From Collybiopsis luxurians FD-317 M1 (Eukaryota > Basidiomycota > Agaricomycetes > Agaricales > Omphalotaceae), in contig KN834787.1 in assembly GCA_000827265.1 (NCBI GenBank), positions 452,338 through 516,337 on the forward strand: 64,000 bases of DNA, given 5' to 3'. Every line of letters starts with the position of its first letter. Positions within the stretch are counted from its first letter, which is position 1. The position numbers and the translations under genes are program-made. Below are positions 22,701 through 32,387 of this stretch, piece by piece. The notes under the pieces are model-generated. The model searched no databases. It saw only the letters and a program-made list of their open reading frames with translations, and had not been told where the DNA came from.

Positions 22701-23889
22701 CTCGTGCTCTTCGCTGACGGGCCTGTACAACACGTCCCTCTGCCACTTCTTTCTCTCGCACGGGTAAATAAACTCCGAGAAGATTTTCTGACCTGTCTTA
22801 ATGGTCGAGGAATCCGGGTACGGGCTTTGAAGCAAGTGCCAGGTTTCGCCGTCGGTTCGATGGAGGATATATTGTCGAAGCTGTGGAACAATCTGGCAAA
22901 ACCTATTGTATCTGCACTCGAACGCTGTGTGAGCTGTCGTTTGTCCTAACCGCCCCACCTGACGATAATTTACCTATTCACTCAAGGACGTAGGCAATGA
23001 CGTTTTTGCAGGCTGTGACCTTCCACATGTGACGTGGTGTTTGACTGGCCCACTCGCATTCCTGCCCATCCATGCCGCGGGAATGTACAACGCATCGAAC
23101 AACGACCAAGTGGCACTTATGGACCGTGTGGTTTCATCCTATGCGCCTTCGATTGAGATACTGTTACAATCTCGGGCACGGGTAACTTCGATCAATCCAA
23201 AAGGCTCTGGCGTGGAGGTACTGGCCGTGGTGCAACCACACGCACCGGGGCACACCTCCATTCCCAAAACTTTGGAAGAGGCCAAGCTCGTCCGTAAGCA
23301 CTTCCCCAGAGGAGTTACCCTGAAAGACGACAGAGGAAGTATCTCCGCTGTCCTCGAAGAGATGGCCAAGCACGACTGGGTCCATTTTGCCTGCCACGGT
23401 GTCCAAAACCCTTTGGATCCAGCGAAGAGCGCTTTTGCCCTAAACGATGGCATGCTCGAGCTCTCGCAGCTCATGCCTATCTCGTTCAAGCACGCCGAAC
23501 TAGCCTTTTTGTCAGCCTGCCAGACGGCGACGGGCGACAGCAGCCTTCCGGAAGAGGCCGTGCATCTCGCAGCTGGTATGCTTGTGGCCGGTTTCAAGAG
23601 CGTAGTCGCCACCATGTGGTCCATCAACGATGCCGACGCTCCAATCGTGGCGGACTCATTCTACGAGGCTCTGAGGGATGATGTTGACGCAGGAAGAAGA
23701 GTGCGGCCAGCGTACGCATTGCATAGAGCACTCCAACGTTTGCGGAAGAATATTGGGGTGGATGGGTTTGTGCGCTGGGTCCCGTTCGTACATTTTGGCC
23801 AAGACCTTCACCTCCTACCTCCACGCGCGGCTTGTGCTTCATTGCATGCTGACTCTTGGTCTCCTTCAGGAGTGGTGACTATTGATTGA
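19788..23889 (+). CDS. TPR-CHAT protein (tandem repeats plus caspase-fold CHAT protease domain)
   Basis: Proposed exons 19788-19813, 19883-22928 and 22987-23889, giving 1324 residues. The first small exon is joined by a 69-nt GTGAGT..CACAG intron in the right phase; if wrong, the protein starts at ATG 19938. The second intron (22929-22986, 58 nt, GTGAGC..TCAAG, CTGAC branch) restores frame between ALERC and CDLPHVTWC. Residues about 100-720 are 13 or more TPR-like repeats of about 45 residues (DLEEAIDTYRRA..LTPDDHPDKP type). A helical linker with EWLEEGRSIIWGQ follows. The C-terminal CHAT domain has CLTGPLAFLPIHAAG, the putative catalytic His in HFACHG (about 1161) and the Cys in LSACQTA (about 1202), both intact. 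CHAT domains are caspase-fold proteases related to separase, so a protease activated by its repeats is the likely role. Its substrate is unknown. Confidence 0.85.
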
Positions 23890-24618
23890 ATTTTGCTGCA
23901 TTAACATAGCAGAAATTAGGATAGAATAAGTATGGTATGCAGGATATGAGGAGATGATATATTTGATTACCCTAATACTTATGCTAATGGTAGAGTGTTT
24001 GCCTCCTACTGTTAAGTCTACATACTTGCTTTGAGACTTTCAAACTTGGATAGTTCCTGGCTAATGACACCTGTGAGTATATATGCTCCAATTACCACTC
24101 ACATTCTACAGTTAAGTAGGTGCTAGGTCATCATTGATTGTTGGAGCAACATTGAAGTAGGCCGCGAAAGAGACCTGTATGAACCTCCTGCTAGGCCTAA
24201 AGGCCCTCAAAGAGGTTGTCAGCTTAAGCAAGAAGTTGGTAATATGTAAACCATTACAAGGTCCTCAATTTGACTTTGTGGTGCATTGACTCACGTGACA
24301 CTTATCACAATGACTTTCTCGCGCCCAGTTTTCTTTCTTTCGCTCCATGTACAGTGCATGTACGTCTCCTCGGCGCACCGCAAACAAGGACACGAAAAAT
24401 TGTGAGTACTCATTTTTTATTATTCAAGGTTATACACATTGATGGACTGAAAGCTTTGATTGCGTCGATCCTGGAACGCGATCCAGTCCGGGTCGATCTT
24501 AACGTAGAAGTTTCCAATAGAAAAGAGAGTGGGACCAGTGAAATTCCTGGAGTAACAAGGTCAGAACTTTACTGCCCGCAGAAATACTGTTTTCGACCGG
24601 AATATACCCCAGGGCCTA
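23890..24618. other. Intergenic stretch between TPR-CHAT and F-box genes
   Basis: Contains the second CACGTG block (24288-24334). The sequence after it (ATG at about 24348, then TGTGAGTACT) resembles the leader exon and donor arrangement of the TPR-CHAT gene, so this may be an old 5' fragment of such a gene. No intact coding region before 24619. Confidence 0.4.
24288..24334 (+). promoter_or_regulatory. CACGTG-containing upstream block, copy 2
   Basis: Ungapped match to 19667-19713. It lies 284 bp upstream of the F-box start at 24619. Confidence 0.5.
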
Positions 24619-26004
24619 ATGTCAGACGTCGATTTGGAAAGGTCGTCGGCGATTAATCGGCTTCGAAGTGAAATCCTTTTGGAAGTCTTCCGGTTTAGTA
24701 ACGCCTTCAAGGCGGTAGAAGATAGAAATTTTGACGAGAAAAGCTCGACACAGATCAATAATAACGCCGTCGTTCTCAGCCATGCCGACTCGCACTGGCG
24801 TTCTATCACTCTCAGTACACCCTCTCTATGGTGTACATTCGATATATCGCTTCCCTCCACCTCACCAGATGAAGTACCTAATTCGCTTACACTCTTGATA
24901 GAACTTCACCTAGAACGCTCCAAAAATGCGGCGCTTGACATTCGTGTTGCATTCAGCCCCGACAATGTCGACTATGGAACATCATTTCCTATCCTTCCAC
25001 AACTTTTTCGGCAGGCTCATAGGTGGCGGACCGCAGTTTTGGTACTTCCAGACTCGAAGGAACTCGAAAACACGGCATTTCCTAAGACATTTCCTCTCCT
25101 TCAGGAGCTGGATATACGAATGTTGGATATATATGAAGATGGACATTGCTCTGCTCCAGTATTCCGTGCTCCTGTTCTTCGAAAGCTCGCAGTGTCAATG
25201 TTCGAGTATGGGGGCGACTACGGTTCAAGCTGCTTACGTGAGGTTATCCTCAGTTGGATGTCTCCTGATGTTGTGGCCGAGTTTCTCAAAGATGTGCCAG
25301 AGCAGTGTCATGTGCATATCTTCACTTTGTTCACCCCCGACTCATCCCCCGGTCTGTGCGAAGTGACTTCTACATTGAAGACTTTGTCAATCACGGCGAC
25401 TGACAATATCCTGCCTTCTGACGAGGATGCTCTCAATAATCTACTTCAATCACTCACTCTCCTAAATGTGGAAGGACTTGAATTCGCAGATAAGGGCCGC
25501 GAACTCTTCAGTCTTCCAGCAGAACAACTTGTACTCATGCTCAAACGATCTGAATCATCTCTGACAAAACTTACCCATTTGAAGCTCGACGGCTATTCCC
25601 TCCTTGATATTGATCTTTTAGATATCTTGAATCACGTTCCTGCTCTTACTTCCTTCGTGCTGAAAGAAGCCTATGATCCCGATGCCGATAGACCTCTCAC
25701 CAAACAGTTCTTCCGTCGTCTTGATGACTTTGACGGTTGTCGTCTGGTGTTGGTACCTAAACTCACATCGATAGAGTTGCTACTGCGATCGGAGCCACAT
25801 CCTTGGGATGCACTTTATACCTTCCTTCAGTCCCGCACTCTACCACTCTTACAGGACAATCTGTCTCCCGATATTGCTCGATTACAGGAAGCTAAAATCG
25901 GTGTCAAGCGTTCCGAATGGGAAACAGTCGCTAATTCTTGGGAGGGGAAACTTTCAAAGTTTCGCTTGGATGGTCTAGATTTAAAAGTGGCTACACGTTG
26001 CTAG
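24619..26004 (+). CDS. F-box/LRR-like protein
   Basis: Single-exon gene of 461 residues starting MSDVDLERSSAINRLRSE. The F-box-like region is INRLRSEILLEVFRFSNAF ... SHADSHWRSITLSTPSLW. It continues with the same architecture as the genes at 11344 and 17483: LIELHLERSKNAALDIRV, FPILPQLFRQAHRWRTAVL, LTKLTHLKLDGYSL and RPLTKQFFRRL near the end. Identity to the sisters is clear but moderate, so the duplication is older. Same strand as the F-box gene at 26442. Predicted SCF adaptor; the diverged leucine-rich part probably sets substrate choice. Confidence 0.8.
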   Translation: MSDVDLERSSAINRLRSEILLEVFRFSNAFKAVEDRNFDEKSSTQINNNAVVLSHADSHWRSITLSTPSLWCTFDISLPSTSPDEVPNSLTLLIELHLERSKNAALDIRVAFSPDNVDYGTSFPILPQLFRQAHRWRTAVLVLPDSKELENTAFPKTFPLLQELDIRMLDIYEDGHCSAPVFRAPVLRKLAVSMFEYGGDYGSSCLREVILSWMSPDVVAEFLKDVPEQCHVHIFTLFTPDSSPGLCEVTSTLKTLSITATDNILPSDEDALNNLLQSLTLLNVEGLEFADKGRELFSLPAEQLVLMLKRSESSLTKLTHLKLDGYSLLDIDLLDILNHVPALTSFVLKEAYDPDADRPLTKQFFRRLDDFDGCRLVLVPKLTSIELLLRSEPHPWDALYTFLQSRTLPLLQDNLSPDIARLQEAKIGVKRSEWETVANSWEGKLSKFRLDGLDLKVATRC

Positions 26005-26441
26005 TGTGGCAAGCAGTGATAATACAAGTGCTCTTTTGATTGGATTGATTTGCCGTCTTTGTAGTATTTGTCCTCAGCTTTTTGCTTGCACGTACTGTAC
26101 ATACATGTCATATTTCCTGCGTTCATTCAATTCACGACTTTGGCCGCAGACATCTAGCGCTGCAGCTAGCCGCGACGCGTTTTAGCGCCCAAAGATTGCG
26201 CGCGCGTGACTTTCACATGCTGGAATTTGGTTTATATTGAAGTTGCTTTTTTCATTTTTTACTTCTTCGAACCCTCACAATCGGCGAACTTTTTCATAAA
26301 TCGCTCCAGCTGTACTTGTACAGCGTTTTAATGGACGCTCTGGCGTACAACTGACTACAGATCGACTTCTGCTTGATTAGAAAGTATGCTTTTCCCTCCG
26401 CATCTTGCGCCCTGCCCGCCTTAAGAGATATTTCTTAGTTC
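26005..26441. other. Intergenic stretch between two F-box genes
   Basis: No gene. A CG-rich patch at 26150-26210 (CGCGACGCG, GCGCGCGTGAC) is followed by AT-rich sequence. No clear TATA box. Confidence 0.4.
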
Positions 26442-28091
26442 ATGTTATCGGGAGCTAGCACAACCGCTATGATGATACCATCATCTTTTCCCAATATTAA
26501 TCGCATACAAAGCGAAATTCTCTTGAAAATATTTCGGTTCTGTAGCACGATAACTGCCAGCGAATTTGAACAGGGACCTCAGCCTTCCTTTCATGCTCAG
26601 TCGCTCGCACTGAGTCACGTCAACAAGCGTTGGAGGAGAATAGCCTTATCAGCGTCTTCCCTTTGGAGTACTATCTATCTGGGCTTCGATTCGGCATCCT
26701 TAAGGCAGCCTATCTGGTGCGCCACCAAAACCTTGGTAGAGTTATACCTCGAGCGGTCGAGAGAGGCCACACTGGACATCTGCGTTCTACTTTCGGATTA
26801 TAGCCTTCCCAAAAGCGGAGAAGGGAAGTATCGGGGGAAGCGAAAGGATGATGAACCTGACACCGGGCCCGACTTGTGTCTGAAGGGTGGCGTTGACCCT
26901 GTTCCACTCTTACCACTGTTCTTCAAGCATGCAGCTCGCTGGCGTAGTGCCGTGCTTCAGATCTCGTGGGATGGATGGAGTGGCCTTATATTTCCTTCGA
27001 CATTTCCTGTTCTCGAAAAGCTTGATATACGATGCATATCACGGTCCACCGACGACTTTGACAGACAGACTATTTTTTTCATCCCTAAAGCTTTCCGGCA
27101 CGCTCCCCTCCTACGAAAGTTATCTATCGAAAACTTCGCCTTCAAATCCGACTTTAAATGCGTTCGAGGATTTGACGAGATCAATCTCTTCTCCGTAGAC
27201 ACGAAAAGTGCTCTCCAATCCCTCAGATACGCGTCACACCAATGCAAAACTCGAATCCATATAATATCTCATAGTGACAACGACAAGCCATCGCCCCTCC
27301 CTCGTACAGAATCGTGGACGAAGACCTTTTCGCTCTCCGTCAATGACGATGCGGGTATTCTTCCCAGTCTCATGGCGGCCCTGATGCTGCTCAACATAGA
27401 ATCAATTGAATTCAACACCGCACCAGGCATTGATTCTTCGAATCCGAATAACAACAAACCTATTCCTTTTCCGATAGATGAATGTTTATCCCTGTTGCAT
27501 CGTTCCTCCGTAGCCAAACTCACCTCGCTCCATTTATCAGGCCAACATATCACTGATCGTGATCTTCTGAGGATCGTGAAGCAGCTTCCAGTCATTTCCA
27601 GCTTTACATTCAGAGAGCCCGCCATCACCGCGTCCATGTCCAAACAGCCACCTCTTCGGGCTGCACATACCACCGCGTACGGATCAACCCCACCAGACTC
27701 GGAGAATTCCAACCCTCACACCCTCACACCTTACTTCTTCAAAGCCCTGATGACATTGGGAGGCCTAGACCTGCGAAGCAACAAAGCCGTCTTACCTCTC
27801 CTACCAAATCTCACATACATCGAACTGTCCTTTCGCTCCCACTCCAGCTCAACCGATCGGGAATTATCTAAATGCATAAACTCGATGCTGGTGTTCCTAG
27901 AATGTCGGAGACCCACTACCCCGCAGGACAGGCACTTGTTTATGACGGGGCTGCTGCAGGTTCTTCAGAAGGCTGAGATTTGTATACCGAGGAAGTCGTT
28001 CCCGCTTTCTAAGCAGGTGAAGAGGACGCTTGCGAAGCTGAGGTCGGATGGGTTGGCTGTTAGTGTGGGGGTTTGCAAGGCTAAGGGTTGA
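26442..28091 (+). CDS. F-box/LRR-like protein, parent family of several relics
   Basis: Single-exon gene of 549 residues from ATG at 26442. F-box-like region: INRIQSEILLKIFRFCS ... SHVNKRWRRIALSASSLW. It follows the shared plan (LVELYLERSREATLDICV, FFKHAARWRSAVLQ, LTSLHLSGQHITDRDLLRIV) with insertions rich in Lys/Gly/Pro (about 120-150) and Ser/Thr/Pro (about 395-430). Degenerate copies of this gene, not of the other F-box genes, occur at 45.8, 47.6, 58.4-59.6 and 60.5-60.8 kb. The stop lies 253 bp from the convergent stop of the FAP1-like gene. Predicted SCF substrate adaptor. Confidence 0.8.
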   Translation: MLSGASTTAMMIPSSFPNINRIQSEILLKIFRFCSTITASEFEQGPQPSFHAQSLALSHVNKRWRRIALSASSLWSTIYLGFDSASLRQPIWCATKTLVELYLERSREATLDICVLLSDYSLPKSGEGKYRGKRKDDEPDTGPDLCLKGGVDPVPLLPLFFKHAARWRSAVLQISWDGWSGLIFPSTFPVLEKLDIRCISRSTDDFDRQTIFFIPKAFRHAPLLRKLSIENFAFKSDFKCVRGFDEINLFSVDTKSALQSLRYASHQCKTRIHIISHSDNDKPSPLPRTESWTKTFSLSVNDDAGILPSLMAALMLLNIESIEFNTAPGIDSSNPNNNKPIPFPIDECLSLLHRSSVAKLTSLHLSGQHITDRDLLRIVKQLPVISSFTFREPAITASMSKQPPLRAAHTTAYGSTPPDSENSNPHTLTPYFFKALMTLGGLDLRSNKAVLPLLPNLTYIELSFRSHSSSTDRELSKCINSMLVFLECRRPTTPQDRHLFMTGLLQVLQKAEICIPRKSFPLSKQVKRTLAKLRSDGLAVSVGVCKAKG

Positions 28092-28344
28092 GCGCTTGAG
28101 CTCTTCATCTAACGCGTACCATATCCCAATCGTTTTTTGTTTTTCTCGTCTCGCTGAATGCTTTCGTTGTTTTCAATTCTCGTTCTCGCTTTCGTTCGTG
28201 TATTCACAATGTAGTCATATGTTATTCTGAATCAAATCTCGCAGTCGGCACTTGTATATCAATACAGACGACACTGTACCAAGGATTAATACATGAGCAC
28301 AAGCTAAGTATGGAGAATCATTTTCCAGAACATCAAAACCATGA

Positions 28345-31300
28345 TCAATCGTCATCCTCCCAATTATCGGGGACATCATTCCTTTCAGACTGAGACTCCT
28401 CCTTCTTCACTTCCCCCTCCGTACTTTGCCCATTCACCGGAGTAGCGGGTTTCGACTTTGGCGGAGCCGGAGCCGGAGCAGGACTGGGGGCAGGGGCCGG
28501 AGTCGCCGTTCGACTGCCCGAAGGACTAGTACCAACTCCAAGCGTCGAGGATAACATGACTGCCGCCACCGCAGCCGCCCGACTCGCTGTCGGCGTAGGA
28601 GCAACAACCGACGTCCATCCACGCGTGGGCGTTACAGAACCAGAACCAGAACCGGATCCAGAAGGAGGCGTTGTCGTCGTCGTCGTCATCGAAGGAGCGG
28701 CATGAACGCCGTTTCGAAGAATGCCCAGTTTCCCGAGCCCACCCGGATTGAGCTTGGTCGCGATATGGGCTGAAAGAAGCGGGGTAGGAACACGTGTGTC
28801 GATTCTGCGTATGATTTGGACGCTACATGAGGGAATGAACGGTAAGCCACTTTATGAGATAGACCAAAGGCAAGAAGTACGAACCTGCGGTGGGGATCTA
28901 CATCGACTAGCTGAGTGTCCATTCGATAAATGGCGGCAAGCTGAAAATAATGTCAACGGGTGCTCGAGTCGGCGCAATTTATGCCTCGTACATACCTTTA
29001 TAACAAAGCTTCGCTTCTCCGGAGGCATGTGCGGCAACACCTGCTTTCCTCTACTCGACTTGACAAATCTACACCGTAAAAGTCAACATCACCCAAACCA
29101 CACACAAAATAGCAACAAAAATACTCACTCATTCAGAGCATCCTCAACAAGACCCAAAAACTTTCCATTCGTCCTCCCAAACGCCACCAGCTCATCAGCA
29201 TACGTCACCTCCGTATGCTGGAGCTGACTCTTACTAATCCCCAACGCATCTGCCAACCTCTCATTCCTCTTCTTCACCGCACACTCCGCCGTACACTTCA
29301 ACGGCTTCCCCGCAGCCGGATTCCCCTCCGGATTGCCCCTACACCTCCCACAAACCACCGCCTGCTTGACCCGCCCACACTCACAGCTCACCTCAACCCG
29401 ACTCTGACACGGCTCGTCCTCGTCACACGCAGTAGGCGCATGACACAGGTTCGTACACGGATGATGATGGTCAGGCAAACACCCCTTCCGCGCCTTCCCG
29501 CACATGCTCGTACACGCCCCGCAGTCCCCGGCGTGACACGAGCGGTCGCACTTGTGCCACCCGCAGGGCATCAGCTTCCCGCAGACTTGGCCGCAGGAGA
29601 TTTTAGACGAGTCGAGGGAGCATTTGAGGTTGGGGAGGGTACGTTTGCCGCACGCGCAGGGTTTGGTGGTGAGGAAGACGCACGGGGGGCAGTCGACTTC
29701 GGGGAAGTGGCAGGTGTGGGGAGTTTTGGGGTGGCCGCAGGGTGGTGGAGGGAGTGAACACTCGTAGCCGCAGTGAACCTTCGTTCCACAGGGTATGGGA
29801 GGTTCGAGGACAGTCTTGCCGCAAAAGCAGATTAACTAGAGAAGAATTTTGTGAGCGGACGGAAACGATATGCGGAGATGGAAAAAAAGGAGCTCACATC
29901 TTCGAACGAACTCCTCAAACAGGGCTTACAAGGCCCTCGATGATCCCTCTCCTCGCACTGATGCTCCCCACAACTCAACATCTTCCCACAAACCAAATCG
30001 CAAACATGCAGTCCCTCCGGATCTGCATCGAACTGCGTCGCTGTCGTCGTAACAGCCCTCTTCTTCCCCTTGGATCTCAAGCTAGCGCCAGCAAGCGATG
30101 CCAGGGGACAACAGATACGATTACACTGATGACTCCCGCACGAACGCATCGCCGGGCATGGGCGAGAACAAAGGATCTCCTGCTCTCGTAGGACGACCAT
30201 ACCTGTCTCCGGATCAATAGTGTTGGTACGGAGATCTCCGCATCTGAGTGTTCGAGTTGTGCTTCCGCAGCGACAAGGTCGAACGATGGAGACAGAACAT
30301 GGTGGACATTCAAGTGATGTATGACATTTCGACTGGCACAAGTGCTCACAGTCGGAGTGAGATTTGAGGCAGGTGGAAGCGCAAGTTGGGATTGGGTCAG
30401 TACATTTTGCACGAGCGGGAAATTCGCCTGGTTGGGGGGTGGAGGACGAGGAAGCAATGGATTGCTTCCCGCAAGGGCAAGTAACGATTCGGTCGGGAGA
30501 CTTTGGACAATGGCCGGGACGAGAGTCTAATGCAGGGGGATGACATGGCTTCGAACAGCTGTGATTGCCACAGTCGAAAGACTTTCCGCAAGGTGAGAGG
30601 CAACCGAAACCTTTCCTCGGCTCGAGCATGGCTTCCGTTGAAAGGTCATCGCAGCCGACGGTGTCGAGCCAAATGTCTCCTTCTCCACAGGGTACCTGCT
30701 TTTGCTCCTTCCCACACCAGCAATCGAGGGTATCGGTGCGATCACATGGCGTACAGGGACCAAGATGACAGGTTTGTTGGCATGTGTGTTTACCGCAGTC
30801 GAGCATCTTGGAGCAGGTCTGGCGGCAGGACACTTGAGTATTTTCGCCACAACGGACGGCGACGGGCTGCTGTCTGATACAACCACAAGGAATCTCCGTG
30901 ATAACTTTGCAAGGCGGACATGGACCTGGATGACAGAGTAGAGGACACGGATGGGAGCAAGATGCCCGAGGACGGGAACATGCGTTGCCGCATGAGTGAG
31001 GTGTTGCGAGGTTGTTGTTTGGGGAATGAGTTGAGCCGCAGAAACAGCTAGAGAACTTTTTCAGCAAAAATCAATGGAAATTACGGATAAGCCAACATAC
31101 ACATAACCTCGCATAAGCTTGTTCCTTCTTCCCTGACAACCAGGACATCTCCATTCGCCATCCTTATCAAATTCCTCTCGAGCTTCCCAAGCAGCTTTTA
31201 CCTCTTTGTAACTCTTTTCTGCCCACTCATGAATGCATTTGAGGTGAAATGTCGTCCAACAATACTGTGGCTGGTGCTCCGAACTATCGTCTTGGATCGG

Positions 31301-31819
31301 AATGAGTGGGGAACAGCTCCAAGTGGGCTGCTTTGGATGAATGGGAGCGAAACAGATGAGACAATCGAGAAAAGGTTTGAAGCTAAGTTGGCGGATAAGA
31401 TTGGAAGTCAAATCGCCTGCATCGGGCTCGATTAGGTTATGTTTACCGCGACCGTACTGTCTAGGTCTCCGAGAGGATTGGGCTGGTGTATCAGAAGTAA
31501 GACTGGAATTGAATTTCGCCCGTCCAGGGCGACTGCTGCTCGGTCCATTCGCTACCTTTTCCCTCGGTTTATCATTGGCAGAACTTTGTCCTGCTGTTTG
31601 AGGTTTTGGTCGATTCCGACGATTTCGCCGATTTACAGACCTCTCTGAGGGCGATGAATTCTGTGCATCGGTCTGAGCTTGTCCAGTGCTACTTTGCGGA
31701 TTGTCGCGAAGGTTGGGCGGCTCGTCTGGATTTTTGTGATATCGACGAGGATGTCTATGTTTCTGTTGGGTATTGGTACCGGTAGTAGCTGAGGTTGTCC
31801 CGGGAGACGATGCTTCCAT
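28345..31819 (-). CDS. FAP1: FAP1/NFX1-type zinc-finger protein
   Basis: Six exons on the minus strand: 31819-31101, 31047-29898, 29835-29129, 29068-28996, 28940-28885 and 28822-28345, giving 1060 residues. The five introns are 53, 62, 60, 55 and 62 nt, all GT-AG with matching phases. Order: basic low-complexity N-terminus; RING-like zinc finger from about residue 153 (CLICFAPIHP ... CIHEW ... WRCPGC); then many NF-X1 fingers (CGKHTCQQTCHLGPCTPC, CGNHSCSKPCHPP, CGEHQCEERDHRGPCKPC). An R3H-like segment follows (MPPEKRSFVIKLAAIYRMDT, then VQIIRRIDTHVPTPLLS). The tail has Pro/Ala repeats and ends NWEDDD. Yeast FAP1 binds FKBP12 and confers rapamycin resistance when overexpressed; animal NFX1 proteins are transcription or RNA regulators. 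RING plus NF-X1 suggests ubiquitin-ligase activity. Length fits the family and all domains look intact. Confidence 0.9.
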
Positions 31820-32387
31820 TCGCTATGGGAAAGGGTAAAGGTGGTAGTGGTGGTCGGAGGCCAAGTCGCAGCCTACTTAAAGCCTCTCAGTAAGCGGTTA
31901 ATACCGGCTCCGACTCGGACCGGAGTCACGTTGAGTCAATCGCTCACATCCGATCGCGGAAGCTGAATTGCCTTATGTAGTATGTACCTTCTACCGACCG
32001 CCGTAGTCTACGGATTTACTCAGAGGCTACAACATTCCCAATCATACTATCGATGTACTAGAGTTGATACCGAAAATGTCGGTATAGAAAAGCTTTTGCA
32101 GTTCTTTGTGTATAAAACCACCGTTTTAACACTTGAAAAATTTCTCAAGTATTTTGCAGGTCATTAATCCTCATTTGAAGTTGATAAGTCTATTAAATGA
32201 TGCAAATTCAGTGTACGGAAAAATTTTAAGGGTGAACGGTTGAGAAATGCGCTCAAACGAAACAATTTTTCACAAAAGTATCTAGTGGAGAAAGGTCAGA
32301 ATGCCGTAGGAACGGCATCAGACAGACTCAGCCGCCGGGTGCCTATCTTATCCTCTGTCAAACCAGCTACGCTGGCTTGACTCGGAG
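31820..32387. other. Spacer between the FAP1-like gene and its inverted copy
   Basis: Forms the loop of the large inverted duplication together with exon 1 of the intact gene. It should contain the FAP1 promoter; no TATA box stands out. No coding region. Confidence 0.45.

Noticed and set aside
29215..29757. 180-codon plus-strand ORF
   Set aside because: Antisense to the cysteine-rich FAP1 exons; composition is a mirror of the zinc fingers.
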